From assembly GCA_050256555.1 (NCBI GenBank), contig JBBWWC010000245.1, positions 1 through 23,333 of the forward strand: a DNA stretch of 23,333 bases, read 5' to 3'. The DNA comes from UBA1146 sp050256555. GTDB taxonomy: Bacteria; Planctomycetota; UBA8108; UBA1146. Position 1 is the stretch's first letter; each line of letters opens with the position of its first letter. A model generated the notes under the pieces. That model searched no databases and was not told where the DNA came from. It saw only the letters and a program-made list of their open reading frames with translations. A program made the translations under genes and the position numbers. This document shows, in pieces, positions 16,425 to 23,333 of this stretch.

Positions 16425-17174
16425 ATGAGAGCGAGTACAGGAATGTATTTCAGAACCGTGACATTCATCGCAGCCTTGTCCACCCTCTGCCTGTTCTCGC
16501 CTAGCTTTGCAGCCAAGGTCTCTGAAAAAGCCTAACCAACCATCCTCTCCTGATCGATCAAGACGCTCGGCGAGGGCGAGGAGAAGAACAAGAGCTTCAC
16601 CGTCAAGGACAAGAAAGGTTCTCTAAAGGTCGAGCTGGTCAAAAGCTCCATCATCGAAAACCACGTGATTTCCTCGATCAAAGATCTCGATCCAGGAACA
16701 ACGGTTCACGTACTGGCACGAAAACAAGAAGAGCAATTCGGAGCGGGTGGAGCACGGTATCCACCGATGCTTGTCCAGGTTCAAGTCATCGTTGCCGGCT
16801 CATTCAAGCCGCCAGCGGTCCCCTCGAAACTACAGGGACAAGGATTCAGCTGGATCAGTGGGGCGATCTCTTCGGTCGAAAATGGGAGAGAACGTGAAGT
16901 CTCGGACCATCGCCTGACCACCGCACTGGGAACCGAAGTACTGGTGATCGAACGCAAGAATGCCACTGCATTAAAAAAGCGACAGAAGTTATTTCTTACC
17001 GGATACCTCGACGATTCTGATCGTAAGAATCGAAAACTGGAAGCCTATGAGATTATCATCTTGCAATCACGTTGGAAAAAATACGACCAAACACATGATT
17101 TGAAGAACCGTAAGCCGCCTATAAAAAAGGGTGACGATGAAGATCCTGAAGATGATGAAGAGTTACCCTTCTAG
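16425..17174 (+). pseudogene. Secreted OB-like-domain protein interrupted by two in-frame stops
   Basis: An ATG at 16443 (or in-frame 16425) starts a clear signal peptide (FIAALSTLCLFSPSFAA) that reaches KVSEKA and stops at TAA 16533-16535. The same frame meets TGA at 16551-16553, then stays open for 206 codons to TAG 17172-17174. The body has two similar beta-rich units: SFTVKDKKGSLKVELV through LDPGTTVHVLARK, and WISGAISSVENGREREV through LFLTGYLDDSDRKNRKLEA, resembling periplasmic OB-like domains. The tail is acidic and ends DDEELPF. After the TGA the only ATG, GTG or TTG start before the second unit is GTG 16665, which would give an unexported 169-residue fragment without a good ribosome site. 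Two nonsense changes (CAA to TAA, GGA or CGA to TGA) or a pair of compensating indels would explain it; assembly error is possible. Confidence 0.6.
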
Positions 17175-17755
17175 GCAACTTCGTCGGTTCCAAAGAGAAA
17201 TGCCTGGCGAAACTTGCGGGCTAGCTTCTGGACAATCCCTGGCTGTATTTTACTGTCCTCTGCCAACACCACCCCCCCACAATCTTCATGGAAGTATTCG
17301 CGACTGCCGGCGCGTAAACGATTCCAGATCCTCGTCCCTACCTCGACCTCGGAATCACACTTCTGGCAATGAGCGAGGTGACGGTGATGCCCCCCCTTTG
17401 CACGCATTGCGTGACAACGTTCTCCATTCCCTCCGATCGCAATAAAGATATTGCGCCACTGAACGCCGTGGGCCTGGGCCCTGGGACCGGCTATGAGGTG
17501 AGCCAGTTCATGCAAAACAGTGTTACGGAACTGCGGGATATTTTCTTCCACCGAGAAGATCGGTTCGCTGAGCCCTATCGTCCGGGTCTTGGTGCAGGCA
17601 TTTCCGGCACTACTGGTCAGTCGGCGGCTGATACGGATCTTGGCTCCCATCAGCATCTCATGATATTCAGGAAAATTGGATCGAACCTCTTCGAGTATTT
17701 CCAGCGCTTGATCGCGAAGGTTTTTTTCCCGCATCTGCCTGACTTGTTGCGTCAA
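17171..17755 (-). CDS. SprT-like zinc metalloprotein
   Basis: 194 residues. HELAH at 82-86 and H96 (QAHGVQW) form the SprT-type zinc site, with E83 the expected catalytic residue. A C-terminal zinc ribbon is suggested by CQKC (130-133) with a later HEDCGG (C159). SprT/Spartan-like proteins in eukaryotes cleave DNA-protein crosslinks; bacterial SprT is poorly characterised, so activity is inferred from family. TTG at 17755 is preferred (GGGGG 4 nt upstream); ATG at 17734 is the alternative. Its TAG (17171-17173) shares the palindrome CTAG with the TAG of the convergent broken gene, leaving no room for a terminator. It lies 61 nt after the membrane/coiled-coil gene on the same strand. Confidence 0.8.
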   Translation of the reverse strand: MTQQVRQMREKNLRDQALEILEEVRSNFPEYHEMLMGAKIRISRRLTSSAGNACTKTRTIGLSEPIFSVEENIPQFRNTVLHELAHLIAGPRAQAHGVQWRNIFIAIGGNGERCHAMRAKGGHHRHLAHCQKCDSEVEVGTRIWNRLRAGSREYFHEDCGGVVLAEDSKIQPGIVQKLARKFRQAFLFGTDEVA

Positions 17756-17816
17756 TTCGCCCCCTGAAATCTCACCAAAGTAGTACTGCCTGCTTCTTCA
17801 CTACTGCCGCTAACGA

Positions 17817-18290
17817 TTACATTTGATCTTTACGGAATTGCTCCAGCTCTCGCCGTAGATTCTCGTTCTCACGCTGAAGTCGCTGATTTTCAGCGACCAG
17901 ATCGGAAGTATCACCAGCCCCTGCTGGCCCAGGCCCCCCTGCCGCCGTTACAGAATCAGCAAAGTAATTCCCGGCCAACATCGCTGTTTTCACCGTTGCG
18001 GTATGGCGCACTTCTCTGTGATCGATCCACATAACTCGATACAAACGCTCATTTTTCGAACCAAGCCAACCTTTTGCAAAAGGAGTCCAACGAATCGATT
18101 CGACCACTCCACCTTTATTCTCAATCTCAGCGACAATGCGATTCTTGTCGAAAATCCCTGCGACGATACGGCTCGAGATCGCCAGACCGATCGCCAGAAA
18201 AATCCAGGTCCACAATTCACCGAATTCACCCAGTCTCTTCAGCTCTTCGGCTCTTCGGCTTCCAACGCATTCACCTTTTCCTATCAACAC
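17817..18290 (-). CDS. Hypothetical membrane-anchored coiled-coil protein
   Basis: 157 residues, family not recognised. One membrane helix at about 27-47 (WTWIFLAIGLAISSRIVAGIF) is followed by a soluble segment with strands (GGVVESIRWTPFAKGWLGS, then RLYRVMWIDHREVRHTATV), a Gly/Ala/Pro linker and a C-terminal leucine-zipper-like coiled coil (about 128-155, LVAENQRLQRENENLRREL). The GTG start at 18290 uses the last base of the upstream TAG (TAGTG), implying coupling, although no good Shine-Dalgarno is present. A later TTG just before the membrane helix is also possible. The early coding DNA has a short repeated GAAGAGCC-like stretch. Its place beside the dehydrogenase does not suggest a role. 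Confidence 0.62.
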   Translation of the reverse strand: MLIGKGECVGSRRAEELKRLGEFGELWTWIFLAIGLAISSRIVAGIFDKNRIVAEIENKGGVVESIRWTPFAKGWLGSKNERLYRVMWIDHREVRHTATVKTAMLAGNYFADSVTAAGGPGPAGAGDTSDLVAENQRLQRENENLRRELEQFRKDQM

Positions 18291-19183
18291 TACGATTTAG
18301 TCGAAGCCATCTTTTCCATCGCCATGAAGAGCGCCTGGGTTCCCAGCTGACCCCCTCCACTTCGTACAACTTCATCATATAGCCTGCGAGCCAGCTCTAA
18401 TCCTGGTAATCCGATCCCCATCCGGTCGCATTCGGAAATCGCAATACCGAGATCTTTGACAAAATGCTCGACGAAGAAACCTGGCTGCAAGTCTCCAGCC
18501 AGGATACGAGGGGCCAGGTTAGAGAGGGACCACGAACCGGCCGCTCCTCCGGAAACACTCTCCAGAACTTGGCGGGTATCGAGCCCAGCTCTCTTTGCAT
18601 AGACCAGACCTTCACACATACCGATCATGGTGCTAGCGATGATGGTTTGATTGACCATCTTGGTGTGCTGGCCGGCTCCCGCAGCGCCCTGCAAAATCGC
18701 CTGTTTACCGACAACATTGAAAATCGGTTCCGCCTCGGCAAACGCTGCTCGCTCGCCACCAACCATGATACTGAGGCTTCCCTCTCTGGCGCCAACATCA
18801 CCTCCGGAAACTGGAGCATCCAGGCTCAGTATTTCACGTTCAGATGCTACATCCGCAATCCGCTTTGCCAGTGCTGGAGTGCTGGTCGTCATATCTATCA
18901 CCAGCTGGCTGCAAGTTTCTTTGCTTGAAATCGAGAAAACACCGTCGACGCCCAGGTATACAGATTCAACATCTTCAGGATATCCAACCATCGAGATGAC
19001 AATTGGACAGGTCTGTGCCAGCTCGGCAGGACTGGTAGCCCAGCTCGCTCCCGCAGCAATCACCTCATCGGTCCTGGATTTGGTCCGCGAATAAACCGCC
19101 ACGTCGTAATCGGCGCAGAGCAAGTTTTTCACCATCGAAGTTCCCATCACGCCACAACCGATCCAGCCGACTTTGGGTAGCAT
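18290..19183 (-). CDS. 3-hydroxyisobutyrate dehydrogenase-like NAD(P)-dependent oxidoreductase
   Basis: 297 residues, the typical length of the beta-hydroxyacid dehydrogenase family (3-hydroxyisobutyrate dehydrogenase, tartronate semialdehyde reductase, GLYR1-like). Seen: the Rossmann motif VGWIGCGVMGTSMVKNLL (5-22), the substrate-binding signature LDAPVSGGDVGAREG (121-135), catalytic K175 in GAGQHTKMVNQ, and K243 in FVKDLGIAI, conserved for cofactor or substrate contact. The cofactor is probably NADP-like, given YSRTKSR after strand 2, but this is uncertain. Start ATG 19183 has an excellent AAGGAGG. Substrate cannot be fixed from sequence. It leads an apparent operon with the downstream membrane protein and perhaps the SprT-like gene. 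The 136 nt to the divergent gene at 19320 show no distinct motif. Confidence 0.92.
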   Translation of the reverse strand: MLPKVGWIGCGVMGTSMVKNLLCADYDVAVYSRTKSRTDEVIAAGASWATSPAELAQTCPIVISMVGYPEDVESVYLGVDGVFSISSKETCSQLVIDMTTSTPALAKRIADVASEREILSLDAPVSGGDVGAREGSLSIMVGGERAAFAEAEPIFNVVGKQAILQGAAGAGQHTKMVNQTIIASTMIGMCEGLVYAKRAGLDTRQVLESVSGGAAGSWSLSNLAPRILAGDLQPGFFVEHFVKDLGIAISECDRMGIGLPGLELARRLYDEVVRSGGGQLGTQALFMAMEKMASTKS

Positions 19184-19319
19184 GGGCCCTCCTTCTCACG
19201 ATCACAGCACTCTGGTTCTTTTCAGCAGTCTACCCCAGGACCTCACCGAGGGTACCTTGTGAAGAACTCTCGACATCCAATCCCAACGGTGGCACCATTC
19301 AAAGTCCGTCGATTTCCGG

Positions 19320-19946
19320 ATGAGGCAACAACGACATTTCTCGAGTGCAGGAAAGGTTCATACGCCAGTGGGATCCAGGATCAACTTCCTGCGCGAGTAT
19401 ATCTCCGAACCGGGTTCGATCGGAGCCGTGGCCCCCAGCGGAGGAGCCCTGGCCTCCAGGATGCTCGATGACATTTCGCTGGATCAAGCAAACGTGATCC
19501 TTGAACTGGGTCCAGGTACAGGCGCCATCACTGCCGAGATCCTCAAACGAATCACCCCCAGTACTCGTTTTCTGGCGGTAGAAAAAAATTCGGCCTTTGT
19601 TCGAATTCTCGAACAAAAATTCAACGGTGTCGAAATCGTCGAAGGAAATGCAACTGAGTTGAGCTCCATCCTTCAGAGCATGGAAATCGATCAAGTCGCA
19701 GCAGTGATCTCGGGACTTCCCTGGGCCGCATTCCCTGATTCATTACAGGACCAGATACTCGCTCAAGTCACACAAGTCCTGGCACCCACAGGACGCTTCG
19801 TCACATTTGCTTACGGCGGCATTCACCTGTTTCCTAAAGCTCGTGCATTCCGTCAACGTCTCGACAGTTTCTTTGGGACTGTCGAAAAAACTCGCCTGGC
19901 ATGGAGGAATCTTCCGCCTGCTTTCGCATATCACTGCAGGAGATAA
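19320..19946 (+). CDS. PmtA/KsgA-like SAM-dependent methyltransferase (phospholipid N-methyltransferase type)
   Basis: 208 residues. The start of the domain, FLREYISEPGSIGAVAPSGGALASRML, is typical of the Rhodobacter-type phosphatidylethanolamine N-methyltransferase group, which resembles rRNA adenine dimethylases. SAM-binding motif I is LELGPGTGAITAEIL (61-75); E88 ends strand 2 in LAVEKN; SGLPW (131-135) is the post-motif segment; and the C-terminus has RNLPPAFAYHCRR as in that family. Lipid methylation of phosphatidylethanolamine towards phosphatidylcholine is plausible but not shown; many such proteins are mis-named. ATG 19320 is the first start after an in-frame TGA but has a weak ribosome site; GTG at about 19371 (AGGAAAGG, 11 nt) is an alternative that keeps the whole domain. 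Confidence 0.74.
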   Translation: MRQQRHFSSAGKVHTPVGSRINFLREYISEPGSIGAVAPSGGALASRMLDDISLDQANVILELGPGTGAITAEILKRITPSTRFLAVEKNSAFVRILEQKFNGVEIVEGNATELSSILQSMEIDQVAAVISGLPWAAFPDSLQDQILAQVTQVLAPTGRFVTFAYGGIHLFPKARAFRQRLDSFFGTVEKTRLAWRNLPPAFAYHCRR

Positions 19947-19952
19947 CTCGGA

Positions 19953-20642
19953 ATGCTCGAAAATGAAAAGCTCATCTACATGGTAGCAGGGCTGCTCGGC
20001 GGCTTGGCTTGCCTGGGATGCTTGATATGGATCTTCATCTGGAACAAGAGAAAGAACCAGGAACGAACTCAATCACTGGAACAAGGAATGAGATACCTCG
20101 GGCTGTCGTTCCATGGCGATCCCGATGAAAGCGCCGGCAAGCTGCTGGCATCTCACCCCCTGGGTAAATGTGGCTCGCCAAAAGGTGCCTCCAAAGTGGG
20201 ACGAGGGAGCTACCGCAATCATGAGGTGGTGATCTTCGAATACACTTATCTCATCCATACCGGAAAGAGCTCCCACGCAATCATCCAAACGGTCGTAATT
20301 CTAAAAAATGAACACAACTTCCCCGATCTTGATATGGGTTCAGAGAGCTTCTTTGATCGCTTCAAGGAGTATTTCGGCGCCCAGGACATCGATTTCAGTT
20401 CTCACCCCGACTTCAGTAACAAGTACCGTCTTCGCGGTGAAGACGAGAACGCCATCTGCGATCTGTTTCGACCGAGTGTCCGGGAGTACTTCGAGCAAGG
20501 AGACACGATCCAGCTCGATATCAAAGCGGACCAGATCCTGATCTATCGACCTGGAAAATACTGCAAGTCAGGAGAGGAGCTGGAACCAGTTCTTCAGCGA
20601 GCGGTGCAGATCAAGGAAGTACTGAGCGGTAAGAGCTACTAG
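19953..20642 (+). CDS. Hypothetical membrane-anchored protein
   Basis: 229 residues. A single N-terminal membrane helix (about 8-30, YMVAGLLGGLACLGCLIWIFIW) with a basic stop-transfer (NKRKNQER) suggests a cytoplasmic C-domain. The soluble part has strands (HEVVIFEYTYL, AIIQTVVILKN), then FPDLDMGSESFFDRFKEYFG, DIDFSSHPDFSNKYRLRGED and a final ILIYRPGKYCKSGEELEPVL. The element in which an HPDFS-type turn precedes YRLRG-E/D occurs in uncharacterised membrane-anchored bacterial proteins I have seen, but I cannot name a curated family. ATG 19953 has AGGAG 10 nt upstream and lies 6 nt after the methyltransferase stop, so the two genes form an operon. Confidence 0.75.
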   Translation: MLENEKLIYMVAGLLGGLACLGCLIWIFIWNKRKNQERTQSLEQGMRYLGLSFHGDPDESAGKLLASHPLGKCGSPKGASKVGRGSYRNHEVVIFEYTYLIHTGKSSHAIIQTVVILKNEHNFPDLDMGSESFFDRFKEYFGAQDIDFSSHPDFSNKYRLRGEDENAICDLFRPSVREYFEQGDTIQLDIKADQILIYRPGKYCKSGEELEPVLQRAVQIKEVLSGKSY

Positions 20643-20666
20643 AGAAATCGAGCGCGATTATTTCTC
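20642..20666. terminator. Candidate bidirectional hairpin between convergent genes
   Basis: AATCG (20646-20650) pairs with CGATT (20655-20659) around AGCG, extended by GAGA (20642-20645) with TCTC (20663-20666) past a 3-nt bulge. An alternative fold pairs GAGAAAT with ATTTCTC. The hairpin spans the 15-nt gap and both stop codons of the convergent genes. T runs are short on either strand, so termination strength is doubtful. Confidence 0.4.
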
Positions 20667-21794
20667 CAGCTCGGTAAATTTCGAATCCAGCTCAGCGATG
20701 GTAAATCGTCGGCAAGCGATCCACGGCGATTCATCTTTCGTCCAGTGACCGTAGGTGATGGCGATGATGGTTCCATCTTTTTGCTGGAGCACTGCCGGAT
20801 ATGCGCAATCTCCACGTACATGATTATCCATCAAACGCACCCGGTACTGCCCCTCTTTCCCTTCGGTGATGTCTTGCCAGCGACCGACCCAGCCGACCCA
20901 ATCCCCTTTGGTCTTACTCTCTCGAGTGGTATCTCTAAATGAGATGAAGAGGCGTCCATCAGAGGTGTAAGTAGCAGTGTGTCGATCACCGGTCAGAGCA
21001 GCTGGCAGCTCCTTCGGTGGCGACCAGCTATTGCCTTCATCGTGACTGAAGATGACAAACGAATTCCGTGTCCGACTGTTCTCACGCAGCAGCAAGGCCA
21101 ACGTCTTACCATCGGGAGAACGAATCACTCCCGGTTCGCACAGATGGACATCCGGACGATGGGCAATCGAGATCGGGTCTGACCATGTCAATCCACCGTC
21201 CCCTGACAGGGTTTGAAACACATCGAAACGAGATTCTTGCTTGTTTGATCGCAAAAAGCGCCCGTCGTCGTGAAACCAGGCGGCATAACGACCATCCTTG
21301 AGACGCTCCACCGACCCCATCACGACGATCCCTCCCCAATCGCCAACCGGCTTCAAGGGGCTCCAGGAAGAACCATCATCTTCACTAACGGCTAGCCGTG
21401 CCGGATAAAGACCGGACCACAGGATCAGTCGCTTCACGCCAGTAGAGTCGATGACTCGATGGATGGTCGGGACCTCCCTGGAAGAGGTCCAGTTCTCGGG
21501 GGTATCCAAACGATCACTCCAGGTTTTTCCACCATCCGTACTTTTCTTGAAAACGATGGCACCTCTACCGTGTCCTTTTGGATAAACACAGAGGATCGTC
21601 TGATCATCTTCGAGCAGAACTGCCGTTGGATGTCCAAGGTACTGCCCTGCTTCTCGATCGATTGTAATGACTCCAGCGACATCATCGGTGAGGTCGATAA
21701 TCGGAATCGTATAACCAGAACTCTGTGGTTTTTCGTCGGCGAGATCGATCGTCGGAACGATCACTAGTAGTGAAAATAAAACAACACTCAGCAT
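20658..21794 (-). CDS. Secreted BNR/Asp-box sialidase-like beta-propeller protein
   Basis: 378 residues from ATG 21794 (AAGGAA about 9 nt upstream, 4 nt after the YedE-family stop); the open frame extends to 21989 but that part overlaps the transporter gene. A signal peptide (MLSVVLFSLLVIVPTIDLA) is followed by a six-bladed-propeller-like repeat structure. Four Asp boxes are visible: STDGGKTWS, SEDDGSSWS, SGDGGLTWS and SHDEGNSWS. Members of the sialidase/exo-alpha-sialidase superfamily hydrolyse glycans or simply bind them. Other conserved-looking elements include LLLRENSRTRNSFVIFSHD and a late CAYPAVLQQKDGTIIAITYG. The sialidase Arg triad cannot be assigned by eye, so the substrate and even catalysis are unproven. 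Planctomycetes carry many such proteins for polysaccharide use. Confidence 0.8.
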   Translation of the reverse strand: MLSVVLFSLLVIVPTIDLADEKPQSSGYTIPIIDLTDDVAGVITIDREAGQYLGHPTAVLLEDDQTILCVYPKGHGRGAIVFKKSTDGGKTWSDRLDTPENWTSSREVPTIHRVIDSTGVKRLILWSGLYPARLAVSEDDGSSWSPLKPVGDWGGIVVMGSVERLKDGRYAAWFHDDGRFLRSNKQESRFDVFQTLSGDGGLTWSDPISIAHRPDVHLCEPGVIRSPDGKTLALLLRENSRTRNSFVIFSHDEGNSWSPPKELPAALTGDRHTATYTSDGRLFISFRDTTRESKTKGDWVGWVGRWQDITEGKEGQYRVRLMDNHVRGDCAYPAVLQQKDGTIIAITYGHWTKDESPWIACRRFTIAELDSKFTELEK

Positions 21795-21798
21795 GCGG

Positions 21799-22893
21799 CT
21801 AATTTCCTTCCGCAGAAAAGACGGAACGCATTGCGCCATAACTGATGGCAAGAACAAGACCAACAACGATCGCTGTCTGTCCTGCTTCGGTCGTTCCTGC
21901 ATCACTCGAGGCCAGACCGAGACCATGGCTGAGTGCTCCACCCAGCAAGATACCGGCCACGGCCATCGCAGCATCACCATTACCCTCACCGGTCATCACC
22001 AGTTGTCGCACCGGACAACCGCCGGCCAGACAACCACACAAGCCAACCAGTGCTAATGCCAGCGCCGACCAGAGATGGTCGCCATGAGCCGCTGGCTGAC
22101 CTTCGATCCCGGGCGACGTTGTTCCGGTGGAAAAAACTACCGCTGCGTAACCGATCATCATCGCCAACGCCGCCAAAATCATCCGATGATCCTTCTGGAA
22201 CACCTGCCGGGCAGCAGTCACGGCACAAAAACGGGTCATCGAAAGCAACCCGCCAGCACCCAGCGCTACCAGCAACGAGACCCACCAGGGTGCATGTGGC
22301 GGTGGAGCCGCACCAGCGACCCCCGCACCAGCGGCCCCCGGACCAGCGAGCTGATCGAGATACCAGAGAGCAAAGGCGAGAAAGAGTAGCACCGGCCCCA
22401 GCAAACCGACCGCAACAGGCGCCACCTGGGTCTTTCCAACGTTGTATCCACGCTTCTCGAAAAACAAGCCGGCTCCGACTCCGACAATGAACCCCGGCAA
22501 TGCGATCCATGCCGTGGCGTCAAGGCCGCCTAATCTCTGCAACATACGGAACGGACAGCCGAGAAAAACGAGACTTCCGATACCCATCCAGAGACCAAAG
22601 AAGAAACGAGTCGCCGCATGACTTCCGGAACGCGCTTGCCACTTTCCGCGCAACAGCAGCCACAACATTGCACCAAAAACAACCCCGACAACTTCCGGGC
22701 GTAAATAATGCAACTTCTCTGGATTTCCGAAGAGTCGTAAAGCACCGGCGCTATCACGCAGAAAACAGGCACCACAGATGCCCATGTTTCCCGGGTTGCC
22801 TAGATAAACCAGGGAACCACAACCGATCCCGACCAGGAGCATCGCAAGAAGACCGTTTCTCGTCCGACCAGAATCAATTTCGCCCCGCAACAT
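21799..22893 (-). CDS. yedE: YedE-family putative selenium transporter (YeeE/YedE superfamily)
   Basis: 364-residue polytopic membrane protein with about nine to ten helices in two related halves. The opening YLGNPGNMGICGACFLRDSAG (30-50) and LHYLRPEVVGVVFGA match the selenium-associated YedE subgroup. Conserved Cys residues in or near helices: C40, C43, C113 (LGCPFRM), C223 (RFCAVTAAR), C286, C288 and C293 (GLCGCLAGGCPVRQL). Such Cys pairs relay thiosulfate in the related transporter TsuA; the selenium role is an inference from genome context in other bacteria. A Gly/Ala/Pro loop (184-202) lies between the halves. Start ATG 22893 has GGGGG 7 nt upstream. The usual partners, the TusA-like protein YedF or SelD, are not in the window; the next gene is the sialidase-like protein. 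Confidence 0.87.
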   Translation of the reverse strand: MLRGEIDSGRTRNGLLAMLLVGIGCGSLVYLGNPGNMGICGACFLRDSAGALRLFGNPEKLHYLRPEVVGVVFGAMLWLLLRGKWQARSGSHAATRFFFGLWMGIGSLVFLGCPFRMLQRLGGLDATAWIALPGFIVGVGAGLFFEKRGYNVGKTQVAPVAVGLLGPVLLFLAFALWYLDQLAGPGAAGAGVAGAAPPPHAPWWVSLLVALGAGGLLSMTRFCAVTAARQVFQKDHRMILAALAMMIGYAAVVFSTGTTSPGIEGQPAAHGDHLWSALALALVGLCGCLAGGCPVRQLVMTGEGNGDAAMAVAGILLGGALSHGLGLASSDAGTTEAGQTAIVVGLVLAISYGAMRSVFSAEGN

Positions 22894-22963
22894 CGTTGCC
22901 CCCTTTTCTTCCGCAAGAGCTTACTACAACCGGCAGTCGACTCTACTCCTGATCGATCGGCGA

Positions 22964-23333
22964 TTAACGGCCAAAGATGACCTCAAAAACCAACTCGACA
23001 GAGATGTCGCTGTCATGAATCGATTTCTCTGGGTAAAAAACTCGCGGAGAAATCTCTCCAAAGAGCCAGTCCTCATGAAGAAGTCGCCGAAGACCAAATC
23101 CCCATCCGACTCCAGTTCGGGCCGGTTCGTTGCCCAGGACCCCCTTCATATCGCCAGAAACTCTCAGAATCGTTCGATCATCCATGGGGAAAAAGTAACT
23201 GGTGGTGAACAAAACCTCAAAATCCTGCTCTTCAAACCACACACCTTCCAGCCCGAAACGAAGTAACCGCTCGTCCACCGATCTTTCAAAACGGAACTGG
23301 GTTCGCTCGCCATAACCGATCTCTCCCCGATAC
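22964..23333 (-). CDS. Outer-membrane beta-barrel-like protein, C-terminal part (runs off right edge)
   Basis: The last 123 codons of a minus-strand gene; the frame is open to the window edge, so GTG at 23278 is an internal codon rather than the start. The sequence alternates hydrophobic and polar residues in successive strands (TQFRFERS, LLRFGLEGVWFEE, FEVLFTTSYFF, TILRVSGDMKG), with turns rich in D, E and G. It ends LLHEDWLFGEISPRVFYPE, then VELVFEVIFG, followed by R. This fits a family of uncharacterised outer-membrane proteins ending in an (E)xxFG strand, recalled from pattern only. It implies a Gram-negative envelope. Its stop is 70 nt before the YedE start; that gap shows no strong terminator. 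Confidence 0.6.
   Translation of the reverse strand, partial: YRGEIGYGERTQFRFERSVDERLLRFGLEGVWFEEQDFEVLFTTSYFFPMDDRTILRVSGDMKGVLGNEPARTGVGWGFGLRRLLHEDWLFGEISPRVFYPEKSIHDSDISVELVFEVIFGR

Noticed and set aside
16533..16553. Selenocysteine or pyrrolysine recoding at the two stops
   Set aside because: One stop is TAA, which neither system recodes, and no insertion-element-like hairpin is obvious after the TGA; nonsense mutation or error is simpler, despite the YedE-type gene in the window.

Overview
The window reads as a chromosomal segment from a Gram-negative-type bacterium of moderate GC, most likely a planctomycete or a near relative. That placement is inference. It rests on a secreted metalloprotease ending in a pair of dockerin-like calcium repeats with a Cys-rich tail, a divergent RNase HII-like protein carrying a DEAGYGP motif, and an outer-membrane-barrel-like protein at the right edge. 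About seven of the roughly twenty genes appear to start with TTG, each placed behind a plausible Shine-Dalgarno sequence. No tRNA, rRNA, insertion sequence, phage gene or CRISPR array is visible.

Layout, left to right. (1) Positions 1-3468, minus strand: the 5' part of a secreted protease pro-protein and a complete 947-residue secreted gluzincin metalloprotease. (2) Positions 3469-3849: a gene-free stretch with nested direct repeats, a short palindrome and a degenerate 9-nt-period array. (3) Positions 3850-7397, minus: a tight operon of an SRPBCC-fold protein, two different D12-class adenine-N6 DNA methyltransferases and a DUF423 membrane protein. (4) Positions 7398-8138: a divergent control region with a long 5' hairpin, then a DUF6941-type protein on the plus strand. 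(5) Positions 8220-12797, minus: YceH (DUF480), two tandem exported DUF4139 (mucoidy-inhibitor-A-like) proteins and a 94-residue protein, the last three with overlapping stops and starts. (6) Positions 12993-17174, plus: a SpoU/TrmH RNA methyltransferase overlapping the RNase HII-like gene, then formate-tetrahydrofolate ligase, then a secreted-protein gene broken by two in-frame stop codons. (7) Positions 17171-19183, minus: a 3-hydroxyisobutyrate-dehydrogenase-like enzyme, a small membrane/coiled-coil protein and a SprT-like zinc protein. (8) Positions 19320-20642, plus: a PmtA/KsgA-like SAM methyltransferase and a membrane-anchored hypothetical protein. (9) Positions 20658-23333, minus: the end of an outer-membrane-barrel-like protein, a YedE-family putative selenium transporter and a BNR-repeat sialidase-like secreted protein.

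Most of this looks like ordinary chromosomal housekeeping and cell-envelope content. The best leads for something undescribed are the twin methyltransferase operon with no nuclease, the coupled DUF4139 pair beside YceH, the RNase HII-like enzyme, the 9-nt-period array, the structured leader at 7559-7619, and the gene whose signal peptide is cut from its body by two stops. No single complete novel system can be demonstrated from the sequence alone.
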